Of a DNA stretch of 64,000 nt, positions 34,774-46,000 are shown one piece after another. A program made the position numbers and the translations under genes. The stretch spans positions 45,083-109,082 of the forward strand of contig CAJTOU010000005.1 of assembly GCA_910577835.1 (NCBI GenBank). The letters are read 5' to 3'. Every line of letters starts with the position of its first letter. Position 1 is the stretch's first letter. Source of the stretch: an uncultured Lachnospiraceae bacterium. GTDB taxonomy: Bacteria; Bacillota; Clostridia; Lachnospirales; Lachnospiraceae. The notes beneath the pieces are model-generated. The model was given only the letters and a program-made list of their open reading frames with translations. It searched no databases and had not been told where the DNA came from.

Positions 34774-36495
34774 ATGCTTGAAATAGGTTCTTTAGTAGAC
34801 GGAAAATATAAAATATTAAGTGAAATTGGCCACGGCGGTATGAGCGTAGTATATATGGCAATTAATGAAAAAGCAAATAAAACATGGGCAATCAAAGAGG
34901 TTCGTAAAGAAGGTGTCAATGATTTTAAATCTGTCAAGCAGGGCTTGATTGTTGAGACAGAAATGTTAAAAAAGCTGCATCACAGATTTTTGCCAAGTAT
35001 TATTGATGTTATTGATATGGAAGATTCCTTTATTATTGTAATGGATTATATTGAGGGAAATTCTCTCAATCACAGATTAAAGGAATATGGTGCGCAGCCG
35101 CAGGAAAACGTAATTCAATGGTCAATAGAATTATGTGATGTTCTAGGATATTTACATTCCAGAACACCAGCAATTATTTATCGTGATATGAAGCCTGCCA
35201 ATGTAATGCTGAAACCTGACGGACATATTACATTAATTGATTTTGGTACTGCAAAGGAATTTAAAGAATTTAACGTAAAAGATACAATTAGTTTCGGTAC
35301 GATTGGTTATGCTGCACCGGAGCAGTTTGGCGGAAAAACAGATGCCAGAACAGATGTATATTGTCTGGGAGCTACAATGTATCATCTGGTAACAGGGATG
35401 GACCCATCTGCACCACCTTATGAAATCCGCCCGATTCGTCAGGTCAATCCGGCGCTTTCGAGCGGCTTGGAAAAAATTATTCAAAAATGTGTTCAGAGAG
35501 AACCGGAAAAACGTTATCAGTCCTGTGCTGAGCTTCTATATGATTTGGAAAATTATCAAAGTATTGATATTATGCATTTGAAAAAGCAATGGCGCAGAAT
35601 GATTGGTTTCGGAATGTCCGCTGTGCTTACCATAGGAGCAGGAGTTACTGCTCTGGCTGCAAATAATGGTGCACAGAACCGATTGAAGGAAAACTATGAT
35701 TATCTGGTGGAACAGGCGGCAGTGGCAACACTGACACAAAATGAGAAGGAAGCGCTTTATATAGAAGCAATTCAAATTGACCCTTCACGTAAAGATGCGT
35801 ATCTAAAAATGATAGATATGTATCTGGAATCAGAAGAGGATGAGGGAACAGGCAATTTTACAAGAGAGGAATCTTCCATTATTACAAAACTGAAAGCAGG
35901 TCTTGACAGTAAAAATGATGAGGGATTTGCCAGTACCATAAAGCCTCTTCAGGAACTGAAGTCAAGAAATCCACAGGAATATGCAGAAGTTTGTTATGAG
36001 ATAGGAAAGGCGTATTGGTATGACTATGAAGTAGAGAGTGAACGCTATAAAAATGCTGTGGAATGGTTTGAAGATGCTGTGGATTATGACAATACTTCCT
36101 CTGTTTTTGTCGAAATCGGACAATGCCGACAGAATATCAGTAAATATGAAGGCCAGTCCCGTATAGATGATATGAATAAAGAATATGCTACCATGTGGAC
36201 AAGTATGAAACAGCTTGTAGAGACAGTATCAGGAAGTAGTGATGAAGATACCAAGCGTCTGGTATGGAGGGAAACAGTAACTACAATTGATAATCAGGCA
36301 GCGTATTTTACAGAAGTTTCAGAGGAAGATATCAAATCTCTGCTGCAAAATATCCGGCAGCAATCGGATAATATGTATGAAAATACAAAATATCCAGCAG
36401 TCCAGACGGAGATTGAGGAGCTTCGTCAGAAGATAGAAAAGGTGGAAGAAAGAATTGGATCAGCAAAAAATGAGCAGAATGGAGGACAAACATGA
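34774..36495 (+). CDS. Hanks-type Ser/Thr protein kinase with transmembrane span and extracellular helical domain
   Basis: 573 residues from ATG 34774, 7 bp after AGGAGG; GTG 34768 is closer to the site and less likely. Kinase: glycine loop GHGGMSVVYMA (19-29), Lys41, YRDMKPANVM (Asp138), DFGTAKEF (156-163), the APEQFGG activation-segment end. One membrane helix at about 276-297, then an extracellular region of helical, TPR-like character (ALYIEAIQIDPSRKDAYLKM, GKAYWYDYEVE). No PASTA repeats. The external domain could sense surface or pilus status. Stop overlaps the next start by 4 bp. Confidence 0.93.
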   Translation: MLEIGSLVDGKYKILSEIGHGGMSVVYMAINEKANKTWAIKEVRKEGVNDFKSVKQGLIVETEMLKKLHHRFLPSIIDVIDMEDSFIIVMDYIEGNSLNHRLKEYGAQPQENVIQWSIELCDVLGYLHSRTPAIIYRDMKPANVMLKPDGHITLIDFGTAKEFKEFNVKDTISFGTIGYAAPEQFGGKTDARTDVYCLGATMYHLVTGMDPSAPPYEIRPIRQVNPALSSGLEKIIQKCVQREPEKRYQSCAELLYDLENYQSIDIMHLKKQWRRMIGFGMSAVLTIGAGVTALAANNGAQNRLKENYDYLVEQAAVATLTQNEKEALYIEAIQIDPSRKDAYLKMIDMYLESEEDEGTGNFTREESSIITKLKAGLDSKNDEGFASTIKPLQELKSRNPQEYAEVCYEIGKAYWYDYEVESERYKNAVEWFEDAVDYDNTSSVFVEIGQCRQNISKYEGQSRIDDMNKEYATMWTSMKQLVETVSGSSDEDTKRLVWRETVTTIDNQAAYFTEVSEEDIKSLLQNIRQQSDNMYENTKYPAVQTEIEELRQKIEKVEERIGSAKNEQNGGQT

Positions 36496-37001
36496 CATAT
36501 GAACAATACCAGTTTATATTTTATATTACATTAGCGGCATGTATTATACTCTTTCTTCTGACAGTGATTTTGTTTTTTGCATTAAAAATCCCCAGAGCGT
36601 TTGGAGATATCACGGGATTATCCAGAAAGAAAGCAATTAAAAATATTAATGAGCAGAGTGAAAAAGCAAAGCAATCACACAAAGGCTCACAGGAAACTGA
36701 CAGGATTTCTCCATCGGGAAGAATTATTTCAGATTATACAGGTAATACGGTTATTACAGAAAAAATAGAGACAGAGCAGATAGCGGGAGGTGAGGAAACA
36801 ACTATACTTTCCGATAGTGCGGCAGAAACGACAGTTCTGAGTGGTTTTGGAGCAGGAGAAACGATGCTGCTTACAGAGAATGCAATGTTTATGGCGGCAG
36901 AAACAGAACCACTGGAACATTTGCAGACAGTTGAGGAAAAAGGATTTGCAAGAGAAATCCAGAGTATCGTTTTTATCCATACAGACGAAATAGTAGAATA
37001 A
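36492..37001 (+). CDS. Small membrane protein with repeated ET(T/M)xL motifs
   Basis: 169 residues. N-terminal helix (8-32, FYITLAACIILFLLTVILFFAL), a basic stretch, then an acidic disordered tail. Residues 102-106 (ETTIL), 112-116 (ETTVL) and 123-127 (ETMLL) repeat the same motif found twice before the FHA domain of the protein at 32119. Phosphothreonine followed by a hydrophobic residue at +3 is the usual FHA ligand, so this looks like a membrane-bound docking partner for the FHA protein after phosphorylation. It overlaps the kinase gene by 4 bp. Function otherwise unknown. Confidence 0.75.
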   Translation: MTYEQYQFIFYITLAACIILFLLTVILFFALKIPRAFGDITGLSRKKAIKNINEQSEKAKQSHKGSQETDRISPSGRIISDYTGNTVITEKIETEQIAGGEETTILSDSAAETTVLSGFGAGETMLLTENAMFMAAETEPLEHLQTVEEKGFAREIQSIVFIHTDEIVE

Positions 37002-37053
37002 AGACATTTGATATAGAAGCAGAAAAAAGATAAAAAGAAAGGGAGAAAAAACT

Positions 37054-40000
37054 ATGACTGAAAGTAAGAAGCGATGGTTTGCACTTATTATGGCAATGAT
37101 TATGCTGATAGCGCTGCTGCCGGACAGTTTTTTGTCGACAGAAGGGGTATGGGCAGATAATATCAATGAATCTGACAAAAATACTCAAACTATTGACAAT
37201 ATTGAAAAAGAAACTGCTGATAGTACATCTGAGAAAAAAACAATAATACGAAAATTTCAGGGAGAGACAGAATTAAAAAACGAAATATTTTCCTTTATTT
37301 TGTATGATGAAAATAATGAAATAATATTGCAGCTTGATAATTTGGGGAAAGAGGATAAAACGGAAGTTTCAGACGAATTAGGAATAAAGGTTTCAGCACA
37401 GACAGATGATACAAATTTGATTATTACTTTAGAAGATTTAAATGTGAATAACAAATATTCCTACAAACTCGAGAACAATGGAGATACAGAGTATGCTCCT
37501 GTTACAGAAATAATCGATATGGAAAAACCTTTATTGGAAGTTGAATTGGATATAATAATAGAAGCAGGAAGTATAACATTATATATATCACAAGTACAGA
37601 CTGCTGAATCAATGGATATTATATATAAAGTATATGAAGCTGCAGATAACCAGATAAAGGGCGATGTTTTAGTAGAAGGTAAAATCGAAAGACTATCTTC
37701 CACAGTAAAAAAAGTAGTTATTAGTGATTATGAATTGCTGAGCAGACAAAACTATGGAATTAAATTTTATAATGGTACTAAGCTGTTAAGCATTCAATAT
37801 GTAGACAATTCGCGTGTATTAGGAGAAAAAAATAATCCCATAGATATAACAAAAGATATAGAACCATTAAAATTACAAATCTCTTATGAAAATCTTGGAA
37901 ATACATATACTGATGTAAATAATCCAAATAATAAATATTATCAGGGAAGAAAAGCAACACTTGAAGTAAATAAAGATTCTGACAGAATAGATATAGAAAC
38001 TTTAAGAAAAAAAATTATAGAAAGTATATCTGTAACTACAACAAATGATTCGCAAAATCATACAAATAATCCATTAACTCTTACTTTATCAGAGAAAGCA
38101 GAAGATGGAACATATCATGTCACAGATAAAAACGGAAATATTATTTTAAAAATTTCCGAATGGAATGAAATTAACAATTCTTACAATATAGAATTTGTAC
38201 AAAGTGGGGAATACTTATGGAATAATATAGAATATTCTGATAAATCCGGTAATATCGCCTCTGTCAGTTTTTCTAAAGTAGAAGGAAGTACGGAAGATGA
38301 CAAATCATTTGTTATTGATAATACAGGACCAAAAGCAGAATGTTTTATTAATATTTTTCCTGATATTAATTCACAAAGTACAAGAAAAGACGGAAACTTA
38401 TTGGAAGAGCAAAAGAGTTATATTTTGAGAAATACATCTTTACAATTAGTTACAAATTTATCCAGTACTGATAAATCAGAATTTTGTCTTGAAAATGTTT
38501 TCGATGATTATTCAGGGATTTCAAAAGTTGATTATCATGTTTTTGAAGAAACAAAGGATTATCAAGCACTTACAGAATGGACAAATTGGACAAACGGTAT
38601 ATCAGATATTAATAATAATGCAAAATTATGTGTATCGAAAGATACTGATGGTATATATTATATGTATTACAGGCTTGAAGATAAGATAGGAAATATTTCT
38701 TATTATGATGGACTGGGATTTAAACTGGATGTCACACCACCAGAAATTGAACTTAGTTATAGTATAGATAATAAGGAATATAAAACAATATCAGGTTCCG
38801 CCATAGTACTTAATAAAGATGTGCAAATAAAAGCAGTTATTACAGAAGCAAATTTGTCAGATGATAATATTGTTTTGAAAATAAATACTGAGAAAAAGGA
38901 TTGTTCAATTTTACAGAAAAATAATAATTCCAAAGAACTGACTTATAATTTAACTGCGCAAGACGGTGAAGATATTGTTTATAAGATAGACCTTACTTGT
39001 ACAGATGATGTAGGACATTCTTCAACAGCAACGGCAACAGTGAGAATAGATAAAAAACCTCCTGTTATTCAGGGCTATAAATTTACGCCTTCATATAAAT
39101 GGGAAAACGATGATAAAGTATCTTTTTTTAATGAGGATGTACAAGTTGATTTAGCTATTGAAGATATTAATTTTAATCAAAATAACAGTAAAGTTTCAAT
39201 TAAAAAAAATGAGGAGGAAGAAGTTTTATTAACTACCTCAGATAATGGTTATGGAAAAAACATATGGGAAAAAGATAACAATAATCCAAATATTTATAAA
39301 ACCACATTAAATTTTAAAGCAGGTAACAGTACAGATGATAAATATATAATAAAAGTAACTTACACAGATGATGCAGGAAATACCGTGGAAAATGAAAAAA
39401 TAATTGTTATTGACACAAATCCTCCTGTTGTTTCCATTAAATTTACAGATACAGAAAAACCCGTATCCGGAAATAAAAAGAATTATTATAAAAAGAGAAC
39501 AGCGGAAATTTCTATAACAGAAGTCTCTTCTTTAGATATAGAAGAGTTTGAAAAAGCAATTAAAGAAGGAATTTCTGTTAAGGACAAGAATAATAATGAA
39601 ATTTATATCACTGGTAATAAAAATCCATTTTATGAAATTAAAAAAAGAACGGATTTAAATAACAGTTATAATGTAGAATTTACAGGTGATGGACATTATG
39701 AACTGAATATTTCCTATACAGATAAATGTGGAAATGCAACAAAACAGCCCGCAAAAGATGAATTTGTATTTAGCATAGATAATACTTTGCCAACAGCAAA
39801 AGGACAGGTGGAGTTATATAAATATATGGATAGTGAAAATCCACTATCAGAAGAGTATGACTTAAGCCAGACAGATAAAAGAAAGTCTTATTTATCAACT
39901 TACTTTGAAATTATGGGAAACAAGTATCCATCTAAGTTTATTTTAACTGATATACAAGATAATTTATCTGGAGTAAATGAGATAAAGTATTATTTGGTGA

Positions 40001-43000
40001 ATCAGCCATTGGATGAAAACGTAAAACTTGAAGATATTACAGGCTGGAAAAATAAGAATGATGTTATTGGTAATCAGGAATTTATAGTGACTTTACCAGA
40101 AAAAAAAGAACCAACAGCTTATTATATATACTATTGTATTGAGGATTATGCAGGAAATAAGGCTTATTATAATGGAGCAGGTATTCTTCTTGACCAGAAA
40201 AATCCTGATATAAAAGAGTTTACTTACCAGAATGGTGGCGAATGTAGTGTTGACGAGCCAGAAGAAATAGAAGACGAAAAAATTAACGTATATACATTTT
40301 CTGATAATGTACAAATAAATTTTGAAATTCAGGAAACAAATTTTGTTGAAGACGATACTAAAATCAGAATAGAGAAATATAATTTTGAAAAGAAGAATTA
40401 TACAGATATTTCTATTGGTGCTTGTACATGGAATGCTTCAGAAGATAAACATAAAACTTCTATTTCTACAAATATAGAAGCTTTAAGAACAGAAAAAAAC
40501 CAAGTAAATCAATATAAAATTACTGTAACAACAAAAGATAAGGTAGGTCGTACAAATAAACATACAGAAATTATCAGAATTGATAAACAACAGGCAAATA
40601 TTATGGTTAAGTATCAGGATGCTTTAACAGAGCAGATGGCTCCTCATTATTATAATAAAGAACGCGAAGCTGAAATTAAGATAGAAAAAAAGATTTACAG
40701 TTTTGTAAATCCGGAAGAATTTCGGGAAGCTATTATAAAAGGAATTTATGCAAAAAATGAAAAATACGAGGATATAATAGATACTAAAGAAATTCTAAAT
40801 AATATTCCTGCAATTACAGAGGGATTTGAAGTAAAAGCAGGGGATAAGATATATGAAATGAGCGCATGGAATCCTGTCGACAAATCATATACAATAAAAT
40901 TCTATGAAAATGCCATATATGAGATTAATATAGAATATACAGATAGGGCAGGAAATGAAAGCAACGTAAAGTATGAACCAGAAGATGGTGCTTCTTTTGT
41001 AATTGACAATCAGGCCCCTCAGGTTACAGTTACTTATGATAATACGAATAAATTAAAAGAATATTTTTATTATGGAAAGAGAACCTCACAAATCAGTGTG
41101 ACAGATTTAAGTTTTGTATATGCGTCCAAAGTTGAAAAAAAGGAAGAAAAAATAAAGAATATCCTGAAAGAGAAAGTCGAGAAAAAAATAACAGCAATAG
41201 ATACCAAAAAAAACAGGATTAAGGCTGAAGCTGTCACGATAGAAGAATGGTTATTTGATAATGGTGTTTATAAGCAAAAAATTGAATTTAATGGAGAGGC
41301 GATTTACAGCTTTGATATATCACCCATACAAGATTTATGTGGTATGACCTGTGAGAAAGACAATATACAATACAATGTTTCAGATGGAAAGTCTTTTGTG
41401 ATTGATAAAACAGGTCCACAAATTACTGTTATTTATCATGATTCTGATACCAATAAACATGCAGACGAATACTATAAAGATTCAAGAACAGCAGATATTA
41501 TAGTAGAAGATTTAAGCTATATTTATGAGGACAAATTATCAGAATCGAAAGATTTAACTCCTGAAAATCGAATTTCAGATTGGATTGAAATTACTGCAAA
41601 AGATGCAAAAGGGAATTTGGTTACAGATGCATTTAAAAATGAAAAATGGATATTTTTAAACTCTGATTCTTCAGATTCATTATCTGGAGTTTATAAAAAA
41701 AGTATTTGTTTTGAAAAAGATGCCATCTATACTTTTTCAATATTAAATAATGGGGAAGTTCCAGCTGATATCTATGAGAATACAGCAACCATTGTTTATA
41801 AAAATATTTTTGATAATGATGTAAAAGATTATGATTCTTTTGTAATCAGTAGAAATGCACCCGATGTATGTATAACATATAATGATACTCCAGATAATAA
41901 GCTGAAAAATCATTATTATACAGAGACCAGAACTGCAACAATCGTGGTTTCAGACTTGAGTTTTGTTTATGAAGACAGTCAAAAGAAAGATTTGGATTCT
42001 CTTGCGGTAAATAAAATTCAGATTGAAATTACAGCAGAAAATGAAAAAGCAGAACAACTTACGGATAGTTATTCTGCGACAGGCTGGAATTTTGATAAAG
42101 AAAATGGGATTTATACGCAGGAAATTACTTATACAGGCGATGCAATTTATTCATGGAGTATTTCTGGTAAAAATATTTATGAATGGGATATTCAGACAAG
42201 TTATCAGGATAAACAGAATCAGAAAGTAGAGGATTATGATTCTTTTGTAATTGACAGACAGGCTCCCAAAATAATTGTTACCTATAATGATACTAACAAG
42301 GTTTCGGATTATTTTTATCAAGGAGGACGAACAGCCAAAATCGAAGTATCTGATTTGAGCTATGTTTATGAAGACTATCAGAGAATTTCAAAGGAAGGTG
42401 ATATGTTTGTGATTACAGATGAGAGAGTAGAGCTTAATATCACTGCGAAAGATGAGTCGGATAAATCAGTAGCAAAGGCTTATAAAGAATCCGGCTGGAA
42501 TTTTGATACCAAGAATGGAGTTTATATTAATAATATATATTTTGAAAAAGATGCTATTTATAAATATGAAAATTCAGCAATGGATATTTACGGCAGACAG
42601 GCAGAATTTACATATACAAATGAAAAAGAACATATAAAAGATTGGAATTCTTTCGTGATTGATACTCAATCACCAGAAGTAATTGTTACATATGATGACA
42701 GGAATAAAGGTACAAATTTAAAATATGTCGATGGATACTACAAAGATAATCGTACTGCGAAAATTACAGTTTCAGATTTAAGTTTTGTATATGCTGATAA
42801 ATACATGCCAGAACGGGCAGATACAGAAAATTTAGTATTAAATAATCAAACCGGTGATAATACAAATAGTTATATTTTACCTGAGATTACTGCATATAGC
42901 AATGATATAGAAAGAGATGTAAAAAATGCACACACCATGAATTTGGAATCTTTGTGGAGCTGGAATGAAGCACAAAACGGATATCAGGCAGACATTATCT

Positions 43001-46000
43001 TTATGGCTGAGGCAAATTATTCTTTTCACATAACAGGAAAGGATATCTGTAAAAATCCAGCCAATGTCAGCTATTCAAATGTAGTCGATGCCAATTCCTT
43101 TGTGATTGATAAAACAGCTCCGACTATCAGTATTACATATGATGACAATTCTCCAGTAAGAATGATTGATGGAAGAGGATATTTTGCCCGTACAAGAACA
43201 GCAACAATTATTATTACAGAAGGATGTGACACCTTTGACACAGAAGATGCATCAAACAACATTATTATTACAGCCAAAGATGCAGCAGGAAATGATATTG
43301 GGCCTGATACTTATGCGGTTTCCGGATGGACGGAATCCAAAGCATCTCAAAATGGCACTGCAACTAAATATACAGCAGAGATTATCTATCAAGGAGACGC
43401 AAATTACACTTTTGAAATATCTTATACAGATAAAACAGGTCATACAGCAGCAGATATTAACACAAACAGCAACATAACGCCATATGTATTTACCGTAGAC
43501 AGTGGAGCGCCAACAGGGACTATAAGTGTATCCGGCTTTGGAAGCTGGAACCGGCTGACAGAGCTTTTAACCTTTGACCGCTGGTCAAACAGCAGTGTTA
43601 ATATTACCGCTTCAGCAAATGATGGAATCAGTTCAGTATATAGCATAAAATATTATAAGACAGCGGCAGTTACAGCTATGACCAGACAGCAGCTTCTTGA
43701 TTTAAGTGATTCTTTATGGACAGATTACAACCCATTTTCTGTAAGACCAGATGAAATGTTTTCTGTTTATTTAAGAATAGAAGACCGTTCCGGAAATATC
43801 AGCTTTATCAATTCTGATGGAGTTATTGTAGATGCTACTGCGCCAAATGAGGAAAGTATCGCTCCGGAAATTACCATTGTACCTGTACAGCCGGTAAATA
43901 ATATTTATAATACAGATGTCACCATAGATATCACAGTAACAGACCCAATTGTAAATAATTCCTATTCCGGTTTGAAAAGCATCCGTTATGAAGTTCAAAA
44001 TATGGGAACAGTAACACAGCAGGGGCAGTTGTATACCTTTAATTATGTAACAGGACAGACGCTCCAGTCACAGCTTTTACAGCGCTGGAATGGACAGATT
44101 ACAGTAGACAGAAACTTAAATAACAGCAATGATGTAAGAATTGTGGTATATGCTCAGGATAATTCAGATAATATGTCAAATGCCTATACAGCCATTCAAA
44201 TTGATGTCACACAGCCGTCAATTGATATCAGTTATGATAATAACAACGGAGATGCATCTTTTGGAACATCAACTTACTTTAATGCAGACAGAACAGCAAC
44301 CATAAGAATTACCGAAAGAAATTTCAATGCAGATGATGTACAGATTACCATTACAAATACTGATGGTACAATGCCAGCCGTATCTAATTGGAGTTCTTCA
44401 GCAGGAACCGGAAACGGAGACGATGCAGTTCATACTGCCACTGTAACTTATTCGGCTGACGGAGATTACGTATTCGCAATTTCATATGCAGATTTGGCAG
44501 GAAATACAAATACTGATATAAATTATAGAAATTCGGCTGCGCCAGAACAGTTTACTATTGATAAAACAGTGCCAGTTATTAATGTTACCTATGATAATAA
44601 TTCCATGCAAAATGATAATTATTACAACGCAGTAAGAACTGCTGCCATAAGCGTTACTGAACATAATTTTGATGCCGGAAGATATAATATTACTCTGACA
44701 GCTTCAGATGATGGGGCAGATAAAGCCGCGCCTTCTATCGGAACATGGAGCAATAACGGAGATATACATACTGCATTGGTACAATTTACAGATGACGGCT
44801 ATTACAGCATGGATATGTCTTATACTGATATGGCGGGTAATCAGGCAGCACAGTTTACGCAGCAGACATTTTATGTAGACCAGACCATGCCAAGGGTAGA
44901 GGTAAGAGGAATCAGAAATAATACTGCAAATAATAATGAAACAATCGGATTTGAAATCACTTGTACAGATACAAACTTTGATGTATTTACACCACAACTC
45001 AGTGTAACCAAAATGGTTGACGGAAAGAATGTCACAGAAAACTGTGAGATAAATCAGATGACGCCGATTCGAAATGGACAGACTTATATTGTAGACAATC
45101 TTGAACAGGATGGTATTTATTCGCTGACTTGTACAGCAAGAGACAAAGCGGGAAATGTATTTGACCGAGTGGTATATCTAAACGATGCCGGTCAGGAAGA
45201 AGATGGAATGGAGGCTTCAGAGGGAATTTCCTTTTTGAATTTTTCTGTTAACAGAAGAGGTTCTGTGTATACGCTGGATTCCTATACAGATGAAGTGGCG
45301 AAGTATTATTATGTCAGAGAAGTAGATGAGAATCTTGTGATTGTTGAAACAAATGTAGATACTTTGAGCGGTTATATTGAATTAAATGGAAAGAAACTTA
45401 CAGAAGGTACAGATTATAGGGTAGAAATATCAGGTGGAAACGGCGAATGGTATGTTGTGCGTTATATTATTAATAAGGAATTGTTCGCGGGAGAGGGCGA
45501 ATATAAAATTGTCGCTTATTCCGAAGACAATGCGGGAAATACAGCGTACAGCGATATCAAGGGAACAAATATGTCATTTATTATTGACAGAACAGCACCG
45601 ATAGTGACAGTGGCAGGTATTGAGGATAACGGAAGATATCAGGTAGAGAGACAGACTGTTACTGTAATTCCAAAGGATGACGGAGGAAAACTGCAGAAAA
45701 TTACAATTGAGGCGTTTGACCAGAATGGAGATATGTTGAATGGCTTTCCGATTGTTTATGAAGGTGAGGAGCTTATAGCTCTGTTGGAGGAAAATAACGG
45801 CGAGTTGACCTTTGAACTGCCAGAAGGAACAGGAATGAGTGTAAGAATTACCTGTGAGGATGCAGCGGGAAATGAGATGGATACAATGTCTTTTGATAAT
45901 ATTGTTGTATCTACAAACCGGCTGACGATTATTCTGGCAGATAAAAGATTTATTTATGGAGTAATTGCAGGTATTGTAGTACTGACAGTTCTGATTGTGC

